Part shown: positions 1-10,800 of the stretch, piece by piece
How the letters are laid out: the number at the start of each line of letters is the position of its first letter
How positions within the stretch are numbered: position 1 is the stretch's first letter
Origin: Vanessa cardui
Lineage: Eukaryota > Arthropoda > Insecta > Lepidoptera > Nymphalidae
Reading direction: 5' to 3'
Assembly (NCBI RefSeq): GCF_905220365.1
Contig: NC_061143.1
Coordinates: 9,858,001 to 9,922,000, forward strand
DNA length: 64,000 bases
Notes under the pieces: generated by a model
Database searches by the model: none
The model's input: the letters and a program-made list of their open reading frames with translations, nothing else
Told to the model about the DNA's origin: nothing
Program-made: the position numbers and the translations under genes

Positions 1-1052
1 CCGATCAACCGATAATTATAAAATATAAAATAAAAAATGAAAATCTATTCAAAAAGCATAACAACTTAATTTCCGTCATATGTTAATAAACACAAAATAA
101 TCACAACAATAATAATTGTCGTTATAAAATAAGATAATTATAAATAACATATACGGGAAGAAATGATTAGTATGTACACTCTTAACTCCAATAACAATGA
201 ATCTTTAGTATAAAATGAAGACGTAAGACAAATAACCAAAAACAACTTATTTATATAAATAGAAACCACCGAAGAAACAAAAGTTCGGAACATCAACAAT
301 ATATGCGCAGCGTCATCCAAAAGAGCTACGGAAACAACACACCAACAAGAAATACGTTAAGAAACAAATATAATCCTAATTTGTGCTTTGAGAGTTGCCA
401 AAACAGTTAGTCAACGTAATGATCAAGTTCTAGATCTTCGAACAAGATACTGAAAACCCTGACGAGAGAGCCCAACGACTGGATGATCAACGATTAAAAT
501 TGACTATGTCAAGAACTAGAACCAATCTCTGTGAATCAGCCATCAATTACGATATAGGTTATGATAACAACATGCATTCCGATGTGATCATTAGTTCAAT
601 GAATATAGTATGCCCATATTGTCACGCTATGATGTTTAAAATAAACTGCTGGTATGTGATGCTTTACTGGCAAAATGTATCTACCACAACTGGTTGAACC
701 ACCAGAACCTCTTCTTACCTACGTTACGGGAACTACTAAAGGGTCTAAATATTTCCTTTAGCATATTAGAAATTACAATTCATGCTTTCAAATGACATCA
801 TTTGGAGCATCAAATATTGTACAATACAATAATTTCGCCTCTAAGTTTAAAGTGTATCACATGATTGGTTCACTTCTTCCAGTACCTAAATAAAATCCTC
901 CGTTTCTAGACATTTATTTCACGGACAACGTAGAAAATGATTGATCTTCGATGCATATTCAGTATTACAACTAAACGAGAAAGCATCGCTAAATTTAGGG
1001 TTATGCTTTATTTCAGATTTTGAAACTGCTCTAGAAGGTGAAACAACAAAAA
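1..1052 (+). mobile_element. Helitron fragment, N-terminal Rep region, decayed
   Basis: Plus-strand conceptual translation, with several frame breaks, resembles the N-terminal part of insect Helitron Rep/helicase proteins. Visible stretches include a TMSRTRTNL-like segment near 505, the Cys-containing SSMNIVCPYCHAM stretch near 595-640, a block around 780 reading NSCFQMTSFGA, and a block around 850-930 reading like YHMIGSLLPVPK...FLDIYF. The same sequence occurs inverted at about 3750-4870, so 1-1052 forms one arm of a large inverted repeat. The match begins at base 1, so the element may start left of the window. It stops abruptly at about 1052 where a LINE tail begins. Function is lost: stops and frameshifts occur throughout. 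Confidence 0.75.
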
Positions 1053-2866
1053 TCAAAATCAATCAAAGTATACTTTATTCAAGTGGGCTTTTACAAGCAC
1101 TTTTGAATCGTCATTTAACAATTAAGTGAAGCTACCACCGGTTCGGAAAGTAGATTCTACCGAGAAGAACCGGCAAGAAACTCAGTAGTTACTCTTTTTC
1201 AACATTTAAAAAAATACAGTCATGTTAGTTAATACAATTATTAAATTAATATATCCTGCCTGGAAGTCAACAGGTATTAATTCCACGCTTTTTTATCATC
1301 TACAAAATCTTGTATCGAATAATACGCCTTTTTCACCGATGTATTTTTTATAAACGATTTGAATTTACGAGACGGCAAAGTTAAAAATGTCTGTGGAATT
1401 TTATTACAGAAATGGATACCTTGCCCCAAGAAAGATTTATTGACTTTGCGGAGTCGGAAACTTGGCGTTATAAGCTTATCCTTACTTCTAGTGCATATAC
1501 AATGATTATCACTGATTTTATAAAAGTGATCTATGCTACTTTGAATGATACATGATATTGTTGTAAATATATTGCGACGCAACAGTGAGTATTCCTACTC
1601 TGTTAAAAACATCCCGAAGAGAGTCTCTAGCTCCAAGATTATAAATAAACCGAATTGCTCTCTTCAAAGTAATATGCCATATGACATAATACTGTGAAAA
1701 TAACCAAAATAAACTAAACGAGCGGTATCAATATCAGTTACTTGTCTAACTTTTCTAACCGCGTAAGCTGCGGAGCTGAGTCTCCCTGTTAGGGACGACA
1801 AATGGGGACTCCACTGAAATCTGGAATCCAATTCTATTCCCAAGAACACCGTAGTATCGGCTACATCAAGCGGGCCACCGCTTAAAGATATATTATAATT
1901 TTGCTTTCTAACATTGGGTAGGGTAAAAACTACACATTTTGTTTTTTGAGTATTCAAAACCAAATTATTTACATTAAACCAATCTTGTATCTGTGATAAG
2001 GCACCGTTCACATCGTCATAGTCAGTTTTTTTCCTGTCAACCTTAAAAATCAGTGAAGTATCGTCAGCAAACAATACTATATCACAAATACCTTTAACAA
2101 TGAAAGGAAGGTCATTTATATATACTAGAAATAGAAATGGATCCAAAATTGAACCTTGTGGAACACCCAGTTTTAGCGTAGATCCAGTAGACTTTATTCC
2201 ATTAATGAAAACTTGCTGGATTCTTTGACTTAAGTATGAAGCAATGAGATCAAGAGCTCTACCTTTAACGCCGTAATATTTGAGCTTATAAAGAAGCGTT
2301 TCGTTTTCTACACAATCAAATGCTTTAGATAAATCACAGAATACTCCAATAGCATTCTGTAATTTCTCCCAAGCATCGTAAATATGCTTAAGAAGCGCAA
2401 TTCCCGCATCAGTTGTTGATCGACCTCTTGTAAAACCAAATTGCTCACTATGAAAAATTGTATTTGTACAAAAATGGATAAGAAGTTGATTTAAAATATT
2501 TTTTTCGAAAATTTTACTTGAAGATGGGAGTATTGAAATAGGCCTGTAATTACTGGGATCGCTCCTATTTCCATTCTTAAAAAGTGGTAAGACTTTACTA
2601 CATTTTAACAAGTTAGGAAAAGACCCCGTGTCCAAACTCTTGTTAAAAATTACAATATCGTGTATGATGTTATTTATGAATTTTACCGAAATGCCCCATA
2701 CGTCGTTAGTTTTTTTAATATTGAGTGTTTTAAATACTTTTATAACATCTATTGCAGAAACTGTTTCAAAAGAAAAATCAATAACGCATTTAGAAACATG
2801 TTTATTTAATAATATAGCTGCATCTAATGTAGATGATTTTAAATGAGATGTTATTTTATTAGGTTC
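1053..2866 (-). mobile_element. 5'-truncated non-LTR retrotransposon (jockey/CR1-type LINE), minus strand
   Basis: Encodes a reverse transcriptase on the minus strand. Its 3' end at about 1053-1090 is a short TTTTGA-type tail. A sibling 3' end with the same tail lies at 40705-41045 on the plus strand. The 5' end is truncated at about 2866, where it meets the terminus of the second Helitron copy. Endonuclease and ORF1 are absent, as usual for 5'-truncated LINE copies. Confidence 0.85.
1277..2860 (-). pseudogene. LINE reverse transcriptase ORF, frameshifted
   Basis: Reverse transcriptase domain of the LINE. Motifs in order: SNYRPISILPSSSKIFEK (about 2480-2540), FCDLSKAFDCVENETLLYKL (about 2290-2350), GVPQGSILDPFLFLVYINDL (about 2110-2170) and the catalytic FADDTSLIF block (about 2045-2075). 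The main frame closes at 1664. The C-terminal part (SFRLRKVNKSFLGQGIHFCNKIP...) continues in another frame at 1277-1582, so a small deletion breaks the protein near 1650. Upstream of 2635 the same frame stays open to about 2860. Not a host gene; unlikely to be functional given the break and missing 5' domains. Confidence 0.85.
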
Positions 2867-4870
2867 TAGCTATAACCGCCCGCTTCACTGAGCATTAGTC
2901 GTAGAAAAATATTTTTTTAATTTTTAATTTTGTTATTAATTACTGATATAATGTACAAATAATAAAGAAACATGCGAGATCTAATCAAATACTTAAAAAT
3001 TATTTAATTTAATATTCGTCAATGATGTTCTCGATAGGCTGCAGATTGGTCATAACACCCATAAACTTATTTATCAAGATCATATGTTCTTTTTTTGAAT
3101 CCGGAAACAGATCTGATTTATTAGAATGTTTTTGTTGGTGTAATCTCGATGTAAAGTTGGTACGATGAAAATTTTCATTAAATTTCTATAGTCTAGAAAA
3201 GTTTGTATCACACCAAAACGTCCTATATTACCCGGTTCTATCAAATATCGATGTCATTATATTTACAAACTTGTCATCTGTATGTATCTCGTAAATAAAT
3301 GTACCTTTTGGCTCGAAGTTTTGATTGGTTGCATCGAATGTAGTTTAATCGTTCGTTCTCGCCCATAGCGTACATGTCAACAATGAATTGTTAAAACAGT
3401 CGACGATACTTCAGAATATGGTTAGATTAATTATCTCTAATCATTATACGCTACGCATAAAAATCTGACTCTTCGATGTCACAGGGCCTGTCGGGAGATT
3501 ATTTTGATACAGTCCGAGATGATATCCATCTTCTGCTCGCATAATCATAATTGGATAATCGTAATAATTGTCATACGATTGATATTTTTCAGCGACACGT
3601 TGATTGTTTTTGTATCGCTTAGTGATAACAATACCTCGTTTTGTAATTTCTGTACCGACAATTACAGCTGTGACTTCAAGAGCTATGGAAGCTTTAATAC
3701 GCCTTTTATGCTCTGCGTTCTATCTGCATTGTTAATTACTTTGAATCATTTGTTGTTTCACTTTCTAGAGCAGTTTTAGGCATAATCCTAAATTTAGCGA
3801 TTATTTCTCGATTAGTTGTGGTACTGAATATGCATCGAAGATAAATCTTTTTCTACGTTGTCCGTGAAATAAATGTCCAGAAATTGGGGATTTTATTTAG
3901 ATACTGAAAGAAGTGAACCAATCATATGATACACTTTAAACGTAGACGTTAGAAATTATTGTATTGTACAGTATTTGTTGCTCCAAAAGATGTCATTTAA
4001 AAGCATGAATTGTAATTTCTAATATACTGAAGGAAATATTTAGACTCCTTAATAGTTCCCGTAACGTACCTACGTTCGAAGTACGAAGAGGTTCTGGTGG
4101 TTCAACCAGTTGTGGTAAATACATTTTACCAGTGGAGTAGCATATACAATCAGTTTATTGTGACAATATGGGCATACTATATTCATTGAACCAATGATCA
4201 CATCGGGATTCATCTTGTTATCATAACCTATATAGTAATTGAAGGCTGATTTATTGAGATTGGTTCTAGTTCTTGACTTAGTCTGTTTTAATCGTTCATC
4301 ATCCAGTCACTGGGCTTGTCAGGTTTATCAGTATCACTTGATAAAGATGCTTGTTCGAAGATCTGGAACTTGATCATTTCGTTGACTAACTGTATTGGCA
4401 GCTCTTAAAGTAGAAATTCGGATTCTATTTGTTTCTAAACGTGTTTCTTGTTGATGTGTTGTTTCCGTAGCTCTTTTGGATGACCCTACGTATATATTGT
4501 TGATATTCCGATCTTTTGTTTCTTCAATGGCATGGTGGTTTCTATTTATATAAATAAGTTGTTTTTTTTGGTTATGTGTCTTACGTTTACATTTTATACT
4601 AAAGAGAAGAAGATGTTATTGGAGTTATGAGTATACTTACCATTAATGATTATTGTTTACTTTTATTATAATCAGAACAGCTAATCACTTCTTCCCATCA
4701 CTTATTCCCTATATTTAATTTATAATAATTATCTCATTTTAAAATGACAATTATTATTGTTGTGATTATTTTATGTTTATTGGCATATGACGGAAATTAA
4801 GTTAGTTGTTATGCTTTTTGAACAGATTTTCATTTTTTATTTCATATTTTATAACCATCGGTTGATCGGA
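2863..4870 (-). mobile_element. Helitron copy, minus strand, decayed
   Basis: Minus-strand relic running from the 5' side at 4870 to a 3' terminus at about 2863. Translation pieces match insect Helitron proteins in the expected order: SRTRTNL and SMNIVCPYCH (about 4180-4290), the IYFTDNV-like block (about 3860), AVIVGTEITKRGIVI followed by RVAE...AEDGY (about 3520-3670), and an ENERLNYIR-like stretch (about 3340-3370). The 3' end reads as a GC-rich stem region followed by CTAG, which fits the Helitron CTRR terminus. The helicase half is deleted. Its first 1.1 kb is the inverse of window 1-1052. Confidence 0.75.
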
Positions 4871-5740
4871 ATATAAGTGTATCGTGATACACGTAAGGGC
4901 CATCTGTTGGTTACTTTTAATGATACGGATGAAATAATTACTTTATCCATAAAACAATAGATGAACATACCAATTTTCATAATGATCGATCAAATAGTTT
5001 CTGAGTTTATCGATGACACACATACAAACACATCCTTTTGGCTATCTATATATACTTTTGTATATATGGATAGCCTATGATTTTCGCAAGTACATGTTTT
5101 TCCTGTATACCAATTTTTATAAAGATACAGACACACAAAAAATTCAAAATGGTAAAAATTAAGTCAGTCAAAGAACACATGACGAATTACGACAAAAATA
5201 AGTGTACAGACAGACTCTAGACTATATACATATATATAATAGTATAGATTTAGTACTCACGTGCGATATCTTTATTATTAGCGTATTTTATGTATAACTT
5301 TGGAGTTTCTATACCGATTTCTATGATTTTTTTTTTTTATGGAATAGTTAATACTGTTAACTTTTGTAATTTGGGATGATTGAGAATGTTATAAACGTAG
5401 GAATAGACAAATATAATCAGAGAGCTTCAAACTACTACGCTATTGGGAGTGACACGTGTTATTGTGAGTCAACCATGAAAGATAGACATAGGCTGTCATG
5501 GGATATTTTTTGTATAATTTTAAGGAGAACATTTCCGTAATACATGATTTCTGTAGCTGTAGCTTTAACCATTAAGGCTAAACACGCAACGGAAGCTCAA
5601 AATATGGGGTAACTTCTCCCGTTTTTTCAGACATTCCCCTTCACTGCTCTGCTCCTATGGACTTTAGCGTGATGAAAAGTATACTATAACCAACTCAGGA
5701 GTATGAAAAATAATTGTACTAAGTTTCGTTAAAATCATTA
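4871..5740. other. AT-rich intergenic DNA, no gene recognised
   Basis: No open frame or conserved exon was found. A short hairpin lies at about 5039-5078: GGCTATCTATATATAC pairs with GTATATATGGATAGCC across a 4-nt loop. A GACA microsatellite of a few units (about 5750-5770) marks the start of the next repeat, a sequence type common in moth and butterfly intergenic DNA. Confidence 0.4.
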
Positions 5741-6246
5741 TCAGTTATATGGACAGACAGACAGACAGACAAAAATTTTACTGATTGCATTTTTGCCATC
5801 AGTATCGACCCCTGATCACCCCCTGATAGTTATTTTGTAAAAATATTCCATGTACAGAATTGACCTCCCTACAGATTTATTGTAAGTATAGATGTTATCA
5901 AAAAATATTTCAAATAAATTTGCAACTTCCAAATCAGAATTTGTGTATTTACTGCCTGTGTTTAATTTCATTGGTATACTTTCCTTTTTAGGTTTTCCAC
6001 TAACACTTCCAATAATGTCCCAAGTGGCCTTTATTCTATTATCGGAAGTCAAAATTTTGTTCTTTATGTATTATACTTAGCATAAATACATACTGTTTTA
6101 AATATTTTGGAATATTTATTGACATATCCTAGTAAGGCTTCGTTTTGATTCCACTGCTTCATACCATATAGGTCGTATAATTTATTTCTGCTTTTATATA
6201 TACCAATAGTAGCCCAGTCACTAAACTTCAATTTTGTATTATTATA
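5741..6246 (-). mobile_element. LINE remnant, pre-RT region, minus strand
   Basis: Two minus-strand frames (6064-6267 and 5816-6052) read as the segment just upstream of the reverse transcriptase in CR1/jockey-like ORF2: KSRNKLYDLYGMKQWNQNEA, then RIKATWDIIGSVSGKP. This 'non-catalytic linker' pattern (Lys/Asn-rich, ATWDII) is recognisable but low in information. There is a frame change between the pieces. No RT core is present. It abuts a third Helitron fragment at about 6247. Confidence 0.5.
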
Positions 6247-7257
6247 TAGATACAGATAGAACGCCATTGAATGCAGAGCATGAAAGGCGTTTCAATGCTC
6301 CCATAGGCCCTGAAGTCTCAGTTGTAATTGTCGGTACAGAAATTACAAAACGAGGTATTGTTATCACTAAGCGACACAAAAACAACCAACGTGTCGCTGA
6401 AACACATTAATCGCACGACAATTATTACGATTAACCAATTATGTTTATGCGAGCAGAAGATGGATATCTTCTCGGACTGTATTAAAATAATCTCACGAAA
6501 GGCTCTGTGAAATCGAAGAGTTAGTTGTATGGATTTTTATGCGTATTGTATAATGATTAGAGACTATTAATCTAACCATATTCTGAAGTGTCGTCAACTG
6601 TTTTAACAATTCATTGTTGACATGTACGCTATGGTCGAGAACGAACGATTAAACCACATTCGATACAAACAATCAAAACTTCGAGAAAAGGGTACATTTA
6701 TTTATGAGATACATTGCATGAGATATATTACAATACAAGATCGAATGATAAAGTAGCTGCTGATATTGGACAAAGATCTTCGTACAGTGGAAGACCAAGA
6801 CATACGCACGAATATGCTCAGGATGCTTTGACATACGTTCGCAAGTATTGACAAGGTTGTAAATGTAATAACATCGATATTTGATAGAACCGGATAAAAG
6901 AGGACGTGTATTACAAAATTTTACAGACTAGAAATTTAAATAAAAAGTTCATCGTACCAATCTTACATCGAGATTAGGTAATCCAACAAAAACATTCGGA
7001 TTCAACAAAAAGATGTGATCTTGACAAATAAGTTTATGAGTGTTATGACCAATATACAGCCTATCGATAACATCATTGAAGAAGATGAAATAGATGACGA
7101 ATATTAAATGAAATATTTTTAAGAATTTGATTAGATCTCGCATGTTTATCGATTTGTTTCTTTATTATTTGTACATTGTTGATAATCAGTAACTAATTAC
7201 AAAATGAAAAATTTATTTTCCCTAATGCCCAGCGAAGCGGGCGGGTATAGCTAGTCT
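6247..7257 (+). mobile_element. Helitron copy, plus strand, decayed, with CTAG terminus
   Basis: Plus-strand relative of the minus-strand copy at 2863-3750. The AVIVGTEITKRGIVITKR block is at about 6318-6375 and RAEDGY near 6455. An ENERL...HIRYKQSKLREKG stretch follows at about 6635-6690. The stretch DKVAADIGQRSSYSGRPRHT then reads into HEYAQDALTYVRKY (about 6750-6850), which is characteristic of Helitron proteins just before the helicase part. The 3' end at 7225-7257 has the GCGAAGCGGGCGGG stem-like sequence, then TATAGCTAG followed by T. This is canonical for Helitron ends (CTRR, insertion before T). Multiple stops; not functional. Confidence 0.75.
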
Positions 7258-7425
7258 TAAATATTGTTTGATTTGCTTCGAAGCTTGGAATTGATCCGGA
7301 TAATCGGGGTCAGTAGCAGCGCGATTATCCGGTATAGGTTATACTGTATAGTGGTTAAACCGGGGTTCTACTGTATAGATTTACATTTGGTATTCATACA
7401 GATTTTCTGTACAAACACAAACAGT
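7258..7425. mobile_element. Partial pogo-like element and flank, duplicated from the 3' flank type of gene B
   Basis: This stretch is nearly identical to 17305-17505. It contains the internal and right-end part of the pogo/Tigger-like element (right terminus CCGGGGTTCTACTG followed by TA, about 7360-7375). It also contains about 40 bases of flank beyond that terminus. The left half of the element is missing here. Confidence 0.6.
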
Positions 7426-7699
7426 CGTTATTTACTGAAGCTGTTAAGAAATTTATATTTTTCAAGCTATTAATGATGAAAGTGCGTCATGGTATTTAAA
7501 GTATAGATTACGAAACATGAACATATTAAAGAATTTTCCTTACTTCTTCTAATCAGCTTACAATTGCCTTGCCTTTACCTTGATGAAATTAATATCGATC
7601 CGTGTAACAGTGTGACAGAAAAAGTATATTGATAGTAAATATAATCAGTATATATACTAAAATCGAACAGTAATTAATATAAAATTTATAACGTTGACA

Positions 7700-7872
7700 A
7701 GGAAATATTTATTGCTTTTCATATATAAGTAATTTGATTAATATTTTTTCCATAAACAATTTACTATAGTGAATCGACATCCACTACAATATAAAATTTT
7801 ATTCTAAACTGACGTCTGTGTTGTGTTATAATCTTTATACAAATAAATATATGTATTAAAATAAAATACATA
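7700..7872 (+). promoter_or_regulatory. Upstream region of GR gene A, conserved with genes B and F
   Basis: About 170 bases before the gene A start align by eye with 13945-14100 (gene B) and with the inverse of 59105-59290 (gene F). Shared elements include an ATTTATTGCTTTTCATATAT-like box and a CTGACGTCTG box (7809-7818), the latter close to a CRE half site. The region probably holds the promoter and 5' UTR, but no TATA box or initiator could be assigned with confidence. A and F are almost identical here. Confidence 0.45.
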
Positions 7873-10800
7873 ATGATGAATGTGAACCTAAAATACTCGT
7901 CGACTTCAAACTCGCTTTCCGTTCGACCGATATCGAAAAGCCTTCAAGTTTTCTTTAAAGTTTTACAAATATTATATTGGCTTGATTTTGGATTTATTAA
8001 ATACAAATCTACACCTCATAAAATTATTATTAAATTAATTACAGCGTTTGCATGTATTTTCATTGGAATTAGCTGTTTTATAACGATAGCAAATGAAGGC
8101 ACACAAGCTATGTTATGGTTTACCAAATATTTAGTCGAAAATTATTTGTACGTTGCAATATTATTAATAACTCCAGAACAAAAAACACTCCGTAAATTTT
8201 TAGAGCATTTACTCTGGGTAGACGCAGAGTTAAATGCAGATCATTCCTCTTACTATTTAGATGTTAAAATATTGGCATGTTGTGTAGGATCATTCCTGTA
8301 TAGAATTGTTGTGATAATCATATATTGTTTTAACGATGGCGATTGCTTCATTACAGTTTACAAGCAAACTATCTTTACAGTATTTTTTTTGGCTGTTGAT
8401 GTGCCTACAGTCCTGTATTCTTTCGTGTTTTATGCTACCAAAATCAGATTGATAACTCTGAGAAAACGCATAAGTAATACAAACTTCAACCTCAAAGAAA
8501 CGCAACTATTATATAAATCTTTGATTGATTCGGTTGAAAATGTAAAAAACTCATTTGACCCCATTGTAAGTAAGAAATTTAGTAGAATTATATTATGGAA
8601 AAATAAAAATAAATTAAGTCTAACAAAATGTTTATTTTAGTATACCGTCGCTTTAATGGCAAATATACCTGATTTGATGATGTCTACATATAGAACAATA
8701 AGTGAGATGAAAATGGGAAGGGTAAGTATATAAATAGAAAAAAACAATAATATTTAATTACTAATACTAGTCTTAGTGGTATATAAGTTAGGCCTGAGGC
8801 AAACTGCTGGAAGGCACATATAATAGAAAGTGAAAACAACCGCCAATGTTTATCAGCAAGTCCGGAAGGCTGGTTGTTGGCCTTTAAAGTATGATTAGCC
8901 TCTTTACTTGAAGTTTATCAAGTCGTACCCGGAGTAAATCAGCGTACCACAATGAAACGCAAGAAAGAAGACTAAGAGTGATCCAGCAGCTCTGTACAAA
9001 ATCGTTCGATCGAGCAAGTTTTCCTAACTCGCTCGATCGAACTTGATCGCCTCGATCATCAGTTATTCATGCCACTTGTTGTTGAATACAGTCAAGTAGA
9101 AGAAACTGGGAAAGCAGTTCGCTCTATAACCTATTAACTAGTAACCTGTAAGTTATTTAGTTTAAACCCTATTAATGTAATTGTAACTTTTGGCATCGAA
9201 CTCATCATTTAAAATGTTTCACAAGGCTGCTGTCTATCGCCCACTCTGTTCCTTCTATATTATATCTTCTATAGCATATCCATGACAAATGTAAATTTTG
9301 CAAATCGGGAAAATTTACTGTTATGTAAACAACAGTACAGTAGACCTCGGATCGACTAAACCTGGTCCAATTCAACCCCAAAAAGATGCCAGTTAACTCT
9401 TAACCGCTAAAATATTACCACTTGTCGTATTTCCATGATTTGAAAATATTCTCATCGTCGCCACAGTTAGTGTCGGATAAGTGGCATTGATTTTTTAAGC
9501 CTCGTTTAGTTCCGCGCTCAATTGGAAGGCATAGAGCCAAATTGGCATCAAAAAAGCTTGGTGTGCTAAGCAAGGCAGACGTCACTCTGCTCTCACCTCT
9601 GGGCAGATTCCTCAGCACAGCACCCGTTTCTTTCTTTTGATGTAACGCAGAGCGTCTCGAGTTATCGACGATCAAGCCGTTTCCGATCTGCTTGGACTTG
9701 GGTTGACTTGAGCTTTGCGAGAAATTGTTTGGATTAATCTTGACTGCTAAATTTCACCTTCGGACATCTCGTCAATATTTCAAGTTTCACCCGCACTGCC
9801 AGATGTCCGTAAATCCACAACAGAGTGATTTTTAAGACATTTTCTGCCTCGTCCAATTACTCTGTGAAATCAGCTTCCACCAGCGGTTGTTCAATAAAAA
9901 AGCGTATCCATTTCTGAAAGGCCGGCAATACACCTGCCAGCCTCCCGGTGTTGTAGAAGTTCATGGGCGGTGGTTCTCACATTCCATCAGCCTCGTGCTA
10001 ATTTACCATCTATATTATAGAAATATCCAATGATACCTTGTTAAGAAAATTAATATATATTTTTACAGAAAACCGAAATGACGTACGTGGCTGAATTCCT
10101 CAATGCTTCAACGTTAATCTATAAAATGTTTGCGCCAGCTCTTGCAGCAGATCTATTATCAAATGAGATTTATAAAATAAAAGTTATTCTACATGACGAG
10201 TTATTGGCAGAAGAAGGTTTGTAAACATTTCGAAACACGGAATGACATTTTAATCAATTCAATTAAATTGTTTTTTTTTTTTACGTATGTGCCTGCTGTC
10301 TTTGGTCTTCATTGTATTCTACATTATTATATGTTCCTTGAGTATATTTCAGGGGACGTGAAATACATTGATTGCTGTTTTGATTGTTTTTTATTTTTAT
10401 GTTATTAGGGGCAAACGAGCAGGAGGCTTACCTGATGGAAAGCGATCACTACTCTTTTTTTAAGGTTCCTAAATAGTATCGGTTCGGAGAAACCGCCGGC
10501 GAAAGCTGGTTTCACAGAGTTGTTGTGCGAGGTAGAAAATGTCTTAAAAATCGCGCTGTCGTGGATTTTCGGACACGAAGGTGGTGGGGGTGGAATGCAG
10601 AATTTTGTATAATTCAGCAGCCGGGATTAATCCGAACAATTCCTCGGAACATTCTCCGAGAAAAAATCGGTAGAAGATGCAGAGTGATCCAACATCTCTA
10701 CGCAAAGTCAAGGGATGAAGCTGATCGGAAAGGGCTTGATCGTCGATAATTCGAGCCAATCTGCGATGGGAACGGTTAAATGGAAGGAGCTGGTACTGGG

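Noticed and set aside
1..4870. Large inverted repeat considered as a giant MITE or TIR transposon
   Set aside because: The arms encode Helitron N-terminal protein remnants and one ends in CTAG, so two inverted Helitron copies explain it better.
8566..8640. Read-through tail of the exon 1 frame of gene A past DPI
   Set aside because: GTAAGT donor and TTTTAG acceptor are conserved in all five genes; the extra codons are intron.
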